Origin: an uncultured Eubacteriales bacterium
Lineage (GTDB): Bacteria; Bacillota; Clostridia; Lachnospirales; CAG-274
Reading direction: 5' to 3'
DNA: 6,987 bases
Assembly (NCBI GenBank): GCA_902495025.1
Contig: CABUWB010000096.1
Location: forward strand, 1 to 6,987
The translations under genes and the position numbers were made by a program. Under the pieces are notes generated by a model. The model saw only the letters and a list, made by a program, of their open reading frames with translations, was not told where the DNA came from and did no database searches. Numbering within the stretch: position 1 is the stretch's first letter; each line of letters begins with the position of its first letter. Shown here in pieces: positions 1 through 5,973 of the stretch.

Positions 1-1024
1 CCTTTTTGAAATACTTTTTATAAAGTGCGTGATACTTGTTATCCTCAAGTGCAGGGTGATTAACCTTTTCAACAAGTGGGTGCTTACTGAGGTAGTCAAC
101 AACCTTGAGTGTGTTTTCAACGTGACGCTCAACACGCAGTGAAAGTGTTTCAAGCCCCTGTAAGAACAGGAAAGAGTGCAGAGGTGCAATAGTTGCGCCC
201 GTATCTCTTAAAAGGATAGCCCTGATTCTTGTAACGAAAGCAGCTGCACCGACAGCCTTTGAGAAGCTTATGCCGTGATAGCTTGGGTCAGGCTCGGTAA
301 TGCTTGGGAACTTGCCTGATGCCTCCCAGTCAAACTTACCGCTGTCAACAATAACACCACCGATTGCAGTACCATGACCGCCAATAAACTTTGTAGCAGA
401 GTGTACAACAATATCTGCACCGTAATCGAAAGGTCTTAAAAGGTAAGGTGTTGCAAAGGTGCTGTCCACAACAAGAGGTATCTTGTTATCGTGTGCAATT
501 TTGGCAACAGCCTCAATATCAATGATGTTTGCACTTGGGTTGCCTATTGACTCAATATAAACAGCCTTTGTGTTTGGCTGAATAGCCTTTGCAAAGTTTT
601 CAACATCATCAGGGTCAACAAAGGTTGTTTCAATGCCGTACTCCTTAAGTGTATGTGCAAGCAGGTTGTATGTACCGCCGTAAAGAGTAGCTGCCGCAAC
701 AATGTGGTCACCTGCCTTTGCAAGGTTCTGTATAGTGTAGGTAACAGCTGCCGCACCGCTTGCAACACCGAGAGCCGCAACACCGCCCTCAAGCTTTGCG
801 ATTCTCTGCTCAAAAATATCCTGTGTTGGGTTTGTAAGTCTGCCGTAGATATTGCCCGCATCGGTAAGACCAAAGCGTGCTGCTGCGTGTGCGCTGTTTC
901 TGAATACGTAAGAGGTTGTCTGGTAAATAGGCACTGCTCTTGCATCGGTTACTGGGTCGGGAGATTCCTGACCAACGTGAAGCTGTAATGTTTCAAAATG
1001 TAATTCTCTGTCTTTTAAGCTCAT
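1..1024 (-). CDS. metY: O-acetylhomoserine sulfhydrylase (aminocarboxypropyltransferase), C-terminus cut by window edge
   Basis: PLP-dependent enzyme of the Cys/Met metabolism family. It is expected to make homocysteine from O-acetyl-L-homoserine and sulfide in the cytoplasm, the direct sulfhydrylation route to methionine. The minus-strand frame is open from ATG 1022-1024 to the window edge and gives 341 residues beginning MSLKDRELHFETLQLHVGQ. Visible family motifs are YGRLTNPT (60-67), the phosphate-binding ASGAAA (88-93), LYGGTYNL (114-121), the cofactor-contacting Asp187 in VVDSTF, and SATKFIGGHGT with the Schiff-base lysine at K212. Family members are about 425-430 residues, so roughly 85-90 C-terminal residues lie outside the window. 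The start is set by GGAGGA at 1033-1038, eight bases upstream. The YGGTYNL and IGGHGT signatures favour MetY over cystathionine synthase/lyase or MetZ. It has its own promoter and leader and is divergent from the antitoxin gene. Confidence 0.94.
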   Translation of the reverse strand, partial: MSLKDRELHFETLQLHVGQESPDPVTDARAVPIYQTTSYVFRNSAHAAARFGLTDAGNIYGRLTNPTQDIFEQRIAKLEGGVAALGVASGAAAVTYTIQNLAKAGDHIVAAATLYGGTYNLLAHTLKEYGIETTFVDPDDVENFAKAIQPNTKAVYIESIGNPSANIIDIEAVAKIAHDNKIPLVVDSTFATPYLLRPFDYGADIVVHSATKFIGGHGTAIGGVIVDSGKFDWEASGKFPSITEPDPSYHGISFSKAVGAAAFVTRIRAILLRDTGATIAPLHSFLFLQGLETLSLRVERHVENTLKVVDYLSKHPLVEKVNHPALEDNKYHALYKKYFKK

Positions 1025-1099
1025 AATTAAATTCCTCCAAAAAATAAATAATATATAGTAAGTCGTTTATTCCGTAAGTTTTCAGTTCTTAAATCAGTA

Positions 1100-1153
1100 T
1101 CAGCACCACATTCGTCCCGTAGCGTTTTTAAATGCGAATAACAATCTGTCCAT
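1100..1153 (-). CDS. 17-codon leader ORF upstream of metY (MDRLLFAFKNATGRMWC)
   Basis: Short ORF in the metY 5' leader: ATG at 1151-1153, TGA at 1100-1102. GGAGGA at 1161-1166 lies seven bases upstream of the ATG, as good a ribosome binding site as that of metY itself. The peptide is MDRLLFAFKNATGRMWC, so its last three sense codons are Met, Trp and Cys. The stop lies 75 bases before the metY start. A peptide ending in sulfur amino acids in front of a homocysteine-forming enzyme suggests a translated regulatory leader, for example ribosome pausing when charged tRNA-Cys or tRNA-Met is scarce. I could not find a convincing terminator/antiterminator pair or sequestration of the metY ribosome binding site, so the mechanism is unknown. 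It could also be a chance short ORF. I do not recognise the peptide. Confidence 0.5.
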   Translation of the reverse strand: MDRLLFAFKNATGRMWC

Positions 1154-1166
1154 TTTTCTTTCCTCC

Positions 1167-1187
1167 ATTTCCTACTTGTTTAATAGG
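1167..1187 (-). promoter_or_regulatory. operator-like element 2, just downstream of the predicted metY start site
   Basis: Second copy of the 21-bp element, again CCTATT-N7-TAGGAAAT on the minus strand with the same 9-base spacing between CCTA and TAGG. It is centred 43 bp from copy 1, close to four helical turns, so two dimers could sit on the same DNA face. It lies between the predicted transcription start and the leader-ORF ribosome binding site. That position suits repression by roadblock or cooperative binding. Confidence 0.62.
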
Positions 1188-1197
1188 TTATGTTGAT

Positions 1198-1226
1198 AGT
1201 ATAATCTATATTTCCTAGTTTGTCAA
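1198..1226 (-). promoter_or_regulatory. metY promoter (-35 TTGACA, -10 TATACT, 17-bp spacer)
   Basis: On the minus strand TTGACA (1221-1226) is followed after exactly 17 bases by TATACT (1198-1203), a near-consensus housekeeping sigma promoter. The predicted transcription start is near 1190-1192, giving a leader of about 165 nt before metY. A/T tracts lie just upstream and could act as an UP element. One operator-like element overlaps the -35 and a second begins just after the predicted start site. Confidence 0.85.
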
Positions 1227-1230
1227 TAGG
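1210..1230 (-). promoter_or_regulatory. operator-like element 1, overlapping the metY -35
   Basis: A 21-bp element on the minus strand with the form CCTATT-N7-TAGGAAAT and an interrupted palindromic core CCTA-N9-TAGG. It contains the -35 hexamer, so a bound protein would block RNA polymerase. It matches the second copy at 1167-1187 at 17 of 21 positions. Partial symmetry around a TAGG/CCTA core is reminiscent of sites for Rrf2-family regulators of sulfur and Fe-S genes (CymR/IscR type). That regulator assignment is from memory and is inference. Confidence 0.65.
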
Positions 1231-1241
1231 CTTTTTCGTTT

Positions 1242-1262
1242 TTTTGAAAAAATTTTTCAAAA
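1242..1262. repeat. A/T palindrome between the divergent promoters
   Basis: Perfect inverted repeat with 10-bp arms: TTTTGAAAAA (1242-1251) and its exact complement TTTTTCAAAA (1253-1262), around one central base. It lies 16 bp upstream of the metY -35 and 32 bp upstream of the antitoxin -35. The A- and T-tracts could act as an UP element or bent DNA. Such palindromes also arise by chance in DNA this AT-rich. Confidence 0.45.
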
Positions 1263-1274
1263 TTTAAAATTATT

Positions 1275-1313
1275 TATATTGCGCTTATATTTATTGACAT
1301 TGTGCGCATATAA
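1275..1313 (+). promoter_or_regulatory. possible autoregulatory operator of the antitoxin gene
   Basis: Two GCGC cores (1281-1284 and 1304-1307), spaced 23 bp (about two turns), flank the -35 hexamer at 1294-1299. Their surroundings form an imperfect inverted repeat: TATATTGCGC on the left against GCGCATATAA on the right. They stand out because the surrounding DNA is almost free of G and C. RelB/DinJ proteins are ribbon-helix-helix repressors of their own promoters, so these are plausible half-sites. The assignment rests on position and symmetry only. Confidence 0.4.
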
Positions 1314-1322
1314 TATTATAAT
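1294..1322 (+). promoter_or_regulatory. antitoxin gene promoter (TTGACA, 17 bp, TATAAT)
   Basis: TTGACA at 1294-1299 and TATAAT at 1317-1322 both match the consensus hexamers exactly, with the optimal 17-bp spacer. The predicted start is near 1329, giving a short leader of about 25 nt before the ATG at 1354. This is the strongest-looking promoter in the window. Confidence 0.88.
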
Positions 1323-1353
1323 AACAGTACAAATACAAAAGGAGGTGTTTATT

Positions 1354-1641
1354 ATGGCTATGACTAACCTTAATCTCCGCCTTGATGCCGATACCAAGGC
1401 ACAGGTTGAAAGCATATTAAATGATATGGGGCTGAACTTTACAACAGCAGTAAATATTTATTTTAAACAGATTTTAAGAACAGGCGAAATACCATTCAAA
1501 ATTAAAGCCGATGTTCCAAATAATGAAACAATTAAGGCTATGGAGGAAACGGAAGCTCTTTTAAAAGCACCCGACACAAAATATTATACCGATGTAGACA
1601 GGCTTTTTGAAGATTTAACAAAGGATAAAGATAACATTTAA
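1354..1641 (+). CDS. RelB/DinJ-family antitoxin, no adjacent toxin
   Basis: Protein of 95 residues, the usual length for the RelB/DinJ family. ATG 1354 is chosen because AAAGGAGGTG (1338-1347) precedes it and the predicted transcription start (near 1329) lies downstream of the alternative start at 1279. The N-terminus MAMTNLNLRLDADTK and the following LNDMGLNFTTAVNIYFKQILRTGEIPF match the family's ribbon-helix-helix DNA-binding and dimerisation segment. The acidic C-terminus with DVDRLFEDL (about 80-88) resembles the part that wraps around a RelE/YafQ-type toxin. In complete systems a toxin gene follows at once. Here only 77 bases separate the stop from the ftsH stop, and they hold a terminator-like hairpin and no toxin remnant. 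It may therefore be an orphan antitoxin, an autoregulator, or a neutraliser of a toxin encoded elsewhere. Its hand-counted GC is about 35%, lower than the operon alongside, which hints at acquisition. Confidence 0.88.
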   Translation: MAMTNLNLRLDADTKAQVESILNDMGLNFTTAVNIYFKQILRTGEIPFKIKADVPNNETIKAMEETEALLKAPDTKYYTDVDRLFEDLTKDKDNI

Positions 1642-1680
1642 GGCTATCAAAAAAACTAAACCATACATTTTTACAGTCTA

Positions 1681-1712
1681 AAGGGGCTGCCGCAGCAATA
1701 CGGCAACCCCTT
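1681..1712. terminator. hairpin between the convergent antitoxin and ftsH genes, possible bidirectional terminator
   Basis: Arms AAGGGGCTGCCG (1681-1692) and CGGCAACCCCTT (1701-1712) enclose an 8-base loop. On the minus strand all 12 positions pair in RNA, including one U-G wobble. On the plus strand one C-A mismatch interrupts the stem. The ftsH stop is only six bases from the hairpin, and it lies 39 bases past the antitoxin stop. The following T-rich tract is modest in both directions (TTATTTAATT on plus), so efficiency is uncertain. Confidence 0.75.
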
Positions 1713-1718
1713 ATTTAA

Positions 1719-3575
1719 TTACTCATTATTCTCTTTTTCCTCATCAGAGTTTTCATTTATAACGGCTCTGAATTCATCACCTGTAATTTTTTCCTTTTCA
1801 AGCAGGAGCTTTGCCGCCTTATGCAGACCGTCCATATTTTCCTTGATAATCTGTGTTGCGGTATCGTAAGCCTCGGTAATAAGTCTGTTTACCTCGGAGT
1901 CGATAAGGCTTGCAACCTCCTCGCCGTAGTTACGTGTATGCGTAATATCCCTGCCGAGGAATACCTCCTCGGTTTCCTCACCAAAGAGGATAGGGCCGAG
2001 CTTTTTGCTCATACCGTACTTTGTAACCATATCCCTTGCGGTTTTGCTTGCCTGCTGTATATCGCCGCTTGCACCTGTTGTAATATCACCAAACACAAGC
2101 TCCTCGGCAACTCTGCCGCCGAATGCCGCCGCCAGACGCTGCTCCATTGACTTTTGTGTAGGACATATATATTCCTCTGGCACAGGCATTGTATAGCCGC
2201 CTGCACGTCCCACAGGTATAATGGAAACAATATGCACAGGAGGCAGCTCGCTCAGCTTTTCATAAATAAGGGCATGACCTGCCTCGTGGTAGGCGGTGAG
2301 CTTTTTCTCCTTTTCGGTGATAACCCTGCTCTTTTTCTCCGTACCCATGGCAACCTTTACAAATGCAGTACGCAAATCCTCCATGGTAAGCGCCTTTTTA
2401 TCGTTTCTTGCCGCAAGCAGAGCAGCCTCGTTCATAAGGTTTTCAAGGTCAGCACCAGTAAAACCTGGTGTTGTCTGTGCTATGGTATGCAGGTCAACAT
2501 CTTCCGCAACCTTTTTACCCTTTGCGTGCACCTTTAATATTTCATATCTGCCCTTAACGTCAGGTCTGCCTATAACCACCTGTCTGTCAAAGCGGCCGGG
2601 TCTTAAAAGTGCGGGGTCAAGTATATCGGGGCGGTTGGTAGCCGCAATAACGATAACACCCTCGTTTACGCCAAAGCCGTCCATCTCGACAAGGAGCTGG
2701 TTAAGCGTCTGCTCTCTTTCATCATGGCCGCCGCCAAGACCTGCGCCCCTGCGCCTGCCGACAGCGTCAATCTCATCAATAAATACAAGGCATGGCGTAT
2801 TCTTTTTAGCCTGCTCAAACAAATCCCTTACTCGTGAAGCACCGACACCTACGAACATTTCAACAAAGTCCGAACCCGAAATTGAGAAGAACGGTACGCC
2901 CGCCTCACCTGCAATAGCCTTTGCAAGCAGGGTTTTACCTGTACCCGGAGGGCCTACCATAAGTATACCCTTAGGTATTCTCGCACCCAAATCAGTAAAC
3001 TTTTTAGGATTTTTGAGGAACTGTACAATCTCCTGTACCTCCTCCTTTTCCTCATCAAGTCCTGCAACATCAGCAAAGGTCTTTTTGTTTTTGGAGTCGT
3101 TAAGTCTGGCATTGCTCTTGCCAAAATTCATAACCTTTCCGCCGCCGCCCTGCATCTGCTGCATAATAAAGAACAGGATAAGTATGCCTATAACCACCGA
3201 CAAGATAACCGAAATAACGGAAATCCAGCTGCCTGTTTTTGCAGCCGCCTTGGTTACAAGGGTTACATCACCGCTTTCAACCTTATCCTCAATCTGTTCA
3301 ATAAACTTGCCTACGCTGCTTATTTCAACACGATAGGTCGTGCCGTTTTTAAGCGTTACATCTGCGCTGCCCGCATCGCTCACCTCGGCGTCACGCTGCA
3401 GCTCAATACTTGCAACCTGGTTGGCATTAACCTGCTCAATCATAGAGCTGTAAGTAAATGCAGGCAGCTGTCTTGAGCCTGTGCTGCTGTTGTTAAAAAC
3501 GGCAAACGCCAGAAATACGGCAAAAATTGCCACAAAAAGCAGTGCCGTCTTAATACCATCACCTTTTTTGTTCAT
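1719..3575 (-). CDS. ftsH: ATP-dependent zinc metalloprotease FtsH
   Basis: Membrane-anchored AAA+ protease of 618 residues that degrades misfolded membrane proteins and short-lived regulators. Order of parts: TM1 (about 9-27), extracytoplasmic domain (about 30-113), TM2 (about 117-138), AAA+ domain with Walker A GPPGTGKT (208-215), Walker B LVFIDEID (263-270) and second region of homology with arginine fingers R325 and R328. The peptidase domain has zinc motif HEAGH (430-434, catalytic E431) and probable third zinc ligand D505 in TTGASGDI. The pore loop FVGVGA follows the usual FtsH pattern. The C-terminus ends in an acidic tail rich in Glu and Asn, typical of the family. The start is ATG 3573-3575 with AGGAGGAAG just upstream. 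It is the last gene of the operon, 21 bases after hpt, and a terminator-like hairpin follows its stop. Length and all catalytic residues indicate an intact enzyme. Confidence 0.98.
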   Translation of the reverse strand: MNKKGDGIKTALLFVAIFAVFLAFAVFNNSSTGSRQLPAFTYSSMIEQVNANQVASIELQRDAEVSDAGSADVTLKNGTTYRVEISSVGKFIEQIEDKVESGDVTLVTKAAAKTGSWISVISVILSVVIGILILFFIMQQMQGGGGKVMNFGKSNARLNDSKNKKTFADVAGLDEEKEEVQEIVQFLKNPKKFTDLGARIPKGILMVGPPGTGKTLLAKAIAGEAGVPFFSISGSDFVEMFVGVGASRVRDLFEQAKKNTPCLVFIDEIDAVGRRRGAGLGGGHDEREQTLNQLLVEMDGFGVNEGVIVIAATNRPDILDPALLRPGRFDRQVVIGRPDVKGRYEILKVHAKGKKVAEDVDLHTIAQTTPGFTGADLENLMNEAALLAARNDKKALTMEDLRTAFVKVAMGTEKKSRVITEKEKKLTAYHEAGHALIYEKLSELPPVHIVSIIPVGRAGGYTMPVPEEYICPTQKSMEQRLAAAFGGRVAEELVFGDITTGASGDIQQASKTARDMVTKYGMSKKLGPILFGEETEEVFLGRDITHTRNYGEEVASLIDSEVNRLITEAYDTATQIIKENMDGLHKAAKLLLEKEKITGDEFRAVINENSDEEKENNE

Positions 3576-3596
3576 ATCTTCCTCCTGGTAAAAATT

Positions 3597-4139
3597 TTAT
3601 TCTTCCTCAAACCTTAAAACACCTATGTAAGGCAGATTTCTGTACTTCTGCGCATAGTCCAGCCCATAGCCGACAACAAATTCATCAGGTATTTCAAAGC
3701 CTGTGTAATCAACCTTAACATCAAACTCACGCCTTGACGGCTTGTCAAGCAGCGTGCAGAGTATAAGACTTGCAGGGGACTTGTCATTTAAGTATTTAAG
3801 CAGATACTGCAGCGTTCTGCCCGAGTCCACAATATCCTCAACAAGTATCACGTGCTTGCCCTGAATTGAGTTTTCCAAATCCTTTTTAATCTGTAGCTGC
3901 CCCGAGGAGCTTGTGGAGTCCCCGTAGCTTGAGCAGACCATAAAATCCAGCTCAACAGGCAGGTCAAGCCTTTTTATGAGCTCCACCATAAACATAACCG
4001 AGCCTTTAAGCACGCCCACAACAACTATGGGCTTACCGTCGTTAAGCGCTTTGAAATGCGCCGTAAGCTGCTGCGCAATCTGCCCTGTTTTTTCTATAAT
4101 TCTATCCTCGGATATAAGTACGCTTATGCTTTCCTTCAC
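3597..4139 (-). CDS. hpt: hypoxanthine (guanine) phosphoribosyltransferase
   Basis: Purine salvage enzyme that joins hypoxanthine or guanine to PRPP, giving IMP or GMP. The preferred start is GTG 4137-4139, giving 180 residues, the usual length. GGAGG (4148-4152) lies eight bases upstream, and the GTG overlaps the tilS stop as GTGA (4136-4139), a standard translational-coupling arrangement. A longer reading from TTG 4152-4154 would place the start codon across that ribosome binding site and is unlikely. Numbered from the GTG, visible motifs are GVLKGS (42-47, PRPP loop), SSYGDST (70-76, flexible catalytic loop), VEDIVDSGRTL (100-110, PRPP-binding signature with the acidic pair E101/D102), base-contacting K133 in LLDKPSRR, and EFVVGYGLDY near the C-terminus. 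It lies between tilS and ftsH, as in Bacillus and many Clostridia. Confidence 0.96.
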   Translation of the reverse strand: MKESISVLISEDRIIEKTGQIAQQLTAHFKALNDGKPIVVVGVLKGSVMFMVELIKRLDLPVELDFMVCSSYGDSTSSSGQLQIKKDLENSIQGKHVILVEDIVDSGRTLQYLLKYLNDKSPASLILCTLLDKPSRREFDVKVDYTGFEIPDEFVVGYGLDYAQKYRNLPYIGVLRFEEE

Positions 4140-5488
4140 TGCGTTTTCCTCCAATAGTAAAAATATAAGCCGCCGTCCTCACAGCGGTATCTGCCGCTTG
4201 TACGCAGACCGCACACCCACAGTATTTCACTGCCCATTGCAAGCAGGGGTATGCTGTCCCTCTCACTGCGGCTTATTTTTAAGTCGCTAAACAGCTTTTT
4301 TAGCCTCTTGCTGCCTACGCCGTTTAGATAAATTTTATCACCGTCCATACGGCTGCGCAAAGAAAGCCTGTTTTTTATTATATCACATTTAAAACGATTA
4401 GTATAGAGCAAATTTCCGTTAATTTCCGTTTTTTTATCGTAAATTGCGACATAACAGCCTGTCTGCTCCACATAAACAGGGGTGTTAAGCTCCAGCTCAT
4501 AGCAGAAGGACTTTGGCTCATCTGCCGCCTTTTCAATAAAAAGGGTGGAATATTCCTTTTTGGCAATAAGCGAATAGGGCAGCGAAACCGACGCACCGCT
4601 TTTGCCCTCCGCAAGGCTGCATACCGCCTCGATATGCTCTGCCGAAATATCCTTAAGGCTTTTTACAAAGTGCGAAAACAGCAGCCTTATAACTCTGCGG
4701 CGGATAACAATATCATAGGTGAGAAAAATATCACAGTTGATTTTTCCCTCGCCCTCAAGACATTTTTCATAAGCCTCATATGCAATACTATCAAGATAGC
4801 TGTCCTCCTCACGCATAAAGACGGAGGTTTTGTTTATGCCCTCGCATACGGACGGATTAAGGTTTTCCCTAAGCCATGGTATAAGGGTCAGCCTTATTTT
4901 GTTGCGTGTGTAATCGTCCGACAGATTTGTGCTGTCGGTGCAGTAGGCAAGTCCTTTTTCTGCACAGTAGTCCTCTATCTGCTCACGCTTTACCTCAATA
5001 AGCGGTCTTATAATGTTGTCCCTCACAGGAGATATGCCGCCAAGTCCTCTTATGCCCGTACCCCTGCAAAGGCGCATAAGCACCGTTTCTACATTGTCGT
5101 TCATATTGTGGGCAACGGCTATTTTGCTGCTGTGCGTCCTTTCAAGCACCTCATTAAAAAGCTCGTAGCGCAGCTTTCTGCCAGCCTCCTCAACCGTCAT
5201 GCCAAGCCGCCTTGCCTCGGCGGGTATATCCCTTTTAAATACGAAAATTTCAACACCCAGTTTACTGCAAAGCTCTCTCGCAAACTGCTCATCACGCTCT
5301 GCCTCTGCTCCTCTTATGCCATGGTTGAGGTGTACCGCATATAAACGCAGATTGTACATCGGCGCAAGCTCTGAAAGCACCGAAATAAGACTTACCGAGT
5401 CCGCTCCGCCCGATAAGCCTGTTACTATTCCGTCGCCCCTTTGGAGCATATTATATTTTTTAATTGTGGCTAAAACCTGATTTTTCAT
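4136..5488 (-). CDS. tilS: tRNA(Ile)-lysidine synthetase
   Basis: ATP-dependent PP-loop enzyme that attaches lysine to C34 of the CAU-anticodon tRNA-Ile, so that it reads AUA rather than AUG; it is essential in most bacteria. With the start at ATG 5486-5488 it is 450 residues, normal for the family. Motifs: PP-loop SGGADS (26-31), LNHGIRG (54-60), AHNMNDNVET (126-135), GIRGLGGISP (145-154) and DSTN..DYTRNKIR (185-199). A TilS C-terminal domain follows, with LRSRMDGDKI (about 376-385) and WVCGLRTSGRYR. The family's usual second His in AHHxxD is Asn here (N128), a tolerable-looking variant. The frame stays open upstream to 5617 inside rnhA. ATG 5488 is preferred because it follows the rnhA stop by one base (TGATATG), implying coupled translation. 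No strong ribosome binding site is seen, so ATG 5515 remains possible. Confidence 0.95.
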   Translation of the reverse strand: MKNQVLATIKKYNMLQRGDGIVTGLSGGADSVSLISVLSELAPMYNLRLYAVHLNHGIRGAEAERDEQFARELCSKLGVEIFVFKRDIPAEARRLGMTVEEAGRKLRYELFNEVLERTHSSKIAVAHNMNDNVETVLMRLCRGTGIRGLGGISPVRDNIIRPLIEVKREQIEDYCAEKGLAYCTDSTNLSDDYTRNKIRLTLIPWLRENLNPSVCEGINKTSVFMREEDSYLDSIAYEAYEKCLEGEGKINCDIFLTYDIVIRRRVIRLLFSHFVKSLKDISAEHIEAVCSLAEGKSGASVSLPYSLIAKKEYSTLFIEKAADEPKSFCYELELNTPVYVEQTGCYVAIYDKKTEINGNLLYTNRFKCDIIKNRLSLRSRMDGDKIYLNGVGSKRLKKLFSDLKISRSERDSIPLLAMGSEILWVCGLRTSGRYRCEDGGLYFYYWRKTQ

Positions 5489-5489
5489 A

Positions 5490-5960
5490 TCACTGACATT
5501 TTTCAAACCCTTCATCAACAGGTAAATCACTCTGTGCGGCAGCAGCAACAGCAAGTCTGTCGCAGCGTTCATTTTCAACATTATCGGCATGTCCCTTAAC
5601 CCACACAAACTCGACATTATGTGTTTTTAAAAGCGGCAAAAGCTGCTCCCACAAATCCACATTAAGCGCCTTTTTCTTATCGGACTTAACCCAGCCCTTT
5701 TTCTGCCACGAATAAACCCAGCCCTTGGTTATGGAGTCAATAACATATTTCGAGTCGCTGTAAAGCGTTACGTTGCATGGCTCTTTCAGTGCCTTAAGGG
5801 CGGTAATTACCGCAAGCAGCTCCATTCGGTTATTTGTAGTGAGCTTATAGCCCTGTGAAATTTCCTTACGGTGTGCGCCGTAAAGCATAACAATACCATA
5901 GCCGCCGCTGCCGGGATTGCCAGAGCACGCACCGTCGGTATAAATTGTAAGACTTTTCAT
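5490..5960 (-). CDS. rnhA: ribonuclease HI
   Basis: Endonuclease that cuts the RNA strand of RNA:DNA hybrids, removing R-loops and primer RNA in the cytoplasm. It has 156 residues, nearly the length of the E. coli enzyme, with no extra N-terminal hybrid-binding domain. The metal-binding residues D9 (YTDGACSGNPG), E47 (NNRMELLA), D69 (YSDSKYV) and D134 (ERCDRLA) are all present, as is the catalytic His H124 (VKGHADN). The Trp- and Lys-rich stretch GWVYSWQKKGW (80-90) followed by KSDKKK is the basic handle that grips the hybrid. The start is ATG 5958-5960 with AAGGA (5966-5970) five bases upstream, placed in the 13-base gap after the hydrolase stop. The downstream tilS start follows its stop by a single base. 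Confidence 0.97.
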   Translation of the reverse strand: MKSLTIYTDGACSGNPGSGGYGIVMLYGAHRKEISQGYKLTTNNRMELLAVITALKALKEPCNVTLYSDSKYVIDSITKGWVYSWQKKGWVKSDKKKALNVDLWEQLLPLLKTHNVEFVWVKGHADNVENERCDRLAVAAAAQSDLPVDEGFEKCQ

Positions 5961-5973
5961 ATTATTCCTTTCG

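Noticed and set aside
544..988. Open frames of 133 and 111 codons (both strands) within metY.
   Set aside because: They overlap the conserved PLP-enzyme coding sequence in other frames; their composition (Gln/Leu/Arg or Cys/Val rich) is that of out-of-frame translation.
1025..1197. Possible SAM riboswitch or T-box in the metY leader.
   Set aside because: The leader from the predicted start site to metY is only about 165 nt, shows no recognisable T-box sequence and no stacked stems typical of SAM riboswitches, and no intrinsic terminator precedes metY.
1279..1353. N-terminal extension of the antitoxin from the upstream ATG at 1279.
   Set aside because: It would lie mostly upstream of the predicted transcription start, span the promoter, and lack a ribosome binding site; ATG 1354 has an ideal one.
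1642..1718. A possible degraded toxin gene after the antitoxin.
   Set aside because: Only 77 bases remain before the end of ftsH, largely occupied by the hairpin, and no RelE-like coding trace is readable.
2296..3336. A 346-codon open frame on the plus strand opposite ftsH.
   Set aside because: It is low-complexity Ser/Pro/Thr-rich translation antisense to a highly conserved ftsH coding region, with no ribosome binding site or family motif. It is a shadow of ftsH.
4634..5344. A 236-codon open frame on the plus strand opposite tilS.
   Set aside because: It lies entirely antisense to conserved TilS motifs and shows no recognisable domain, so it is treated as a shadow frame.
5489..5617. Longer TilS N-terminus reading back into rnhA.
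   Set aside because: The extra residues are out-of-frame rnhA sequence, family members start shortly before the PP-loop as with ATG 5488, and that ATG directly follows the rnhA stop.
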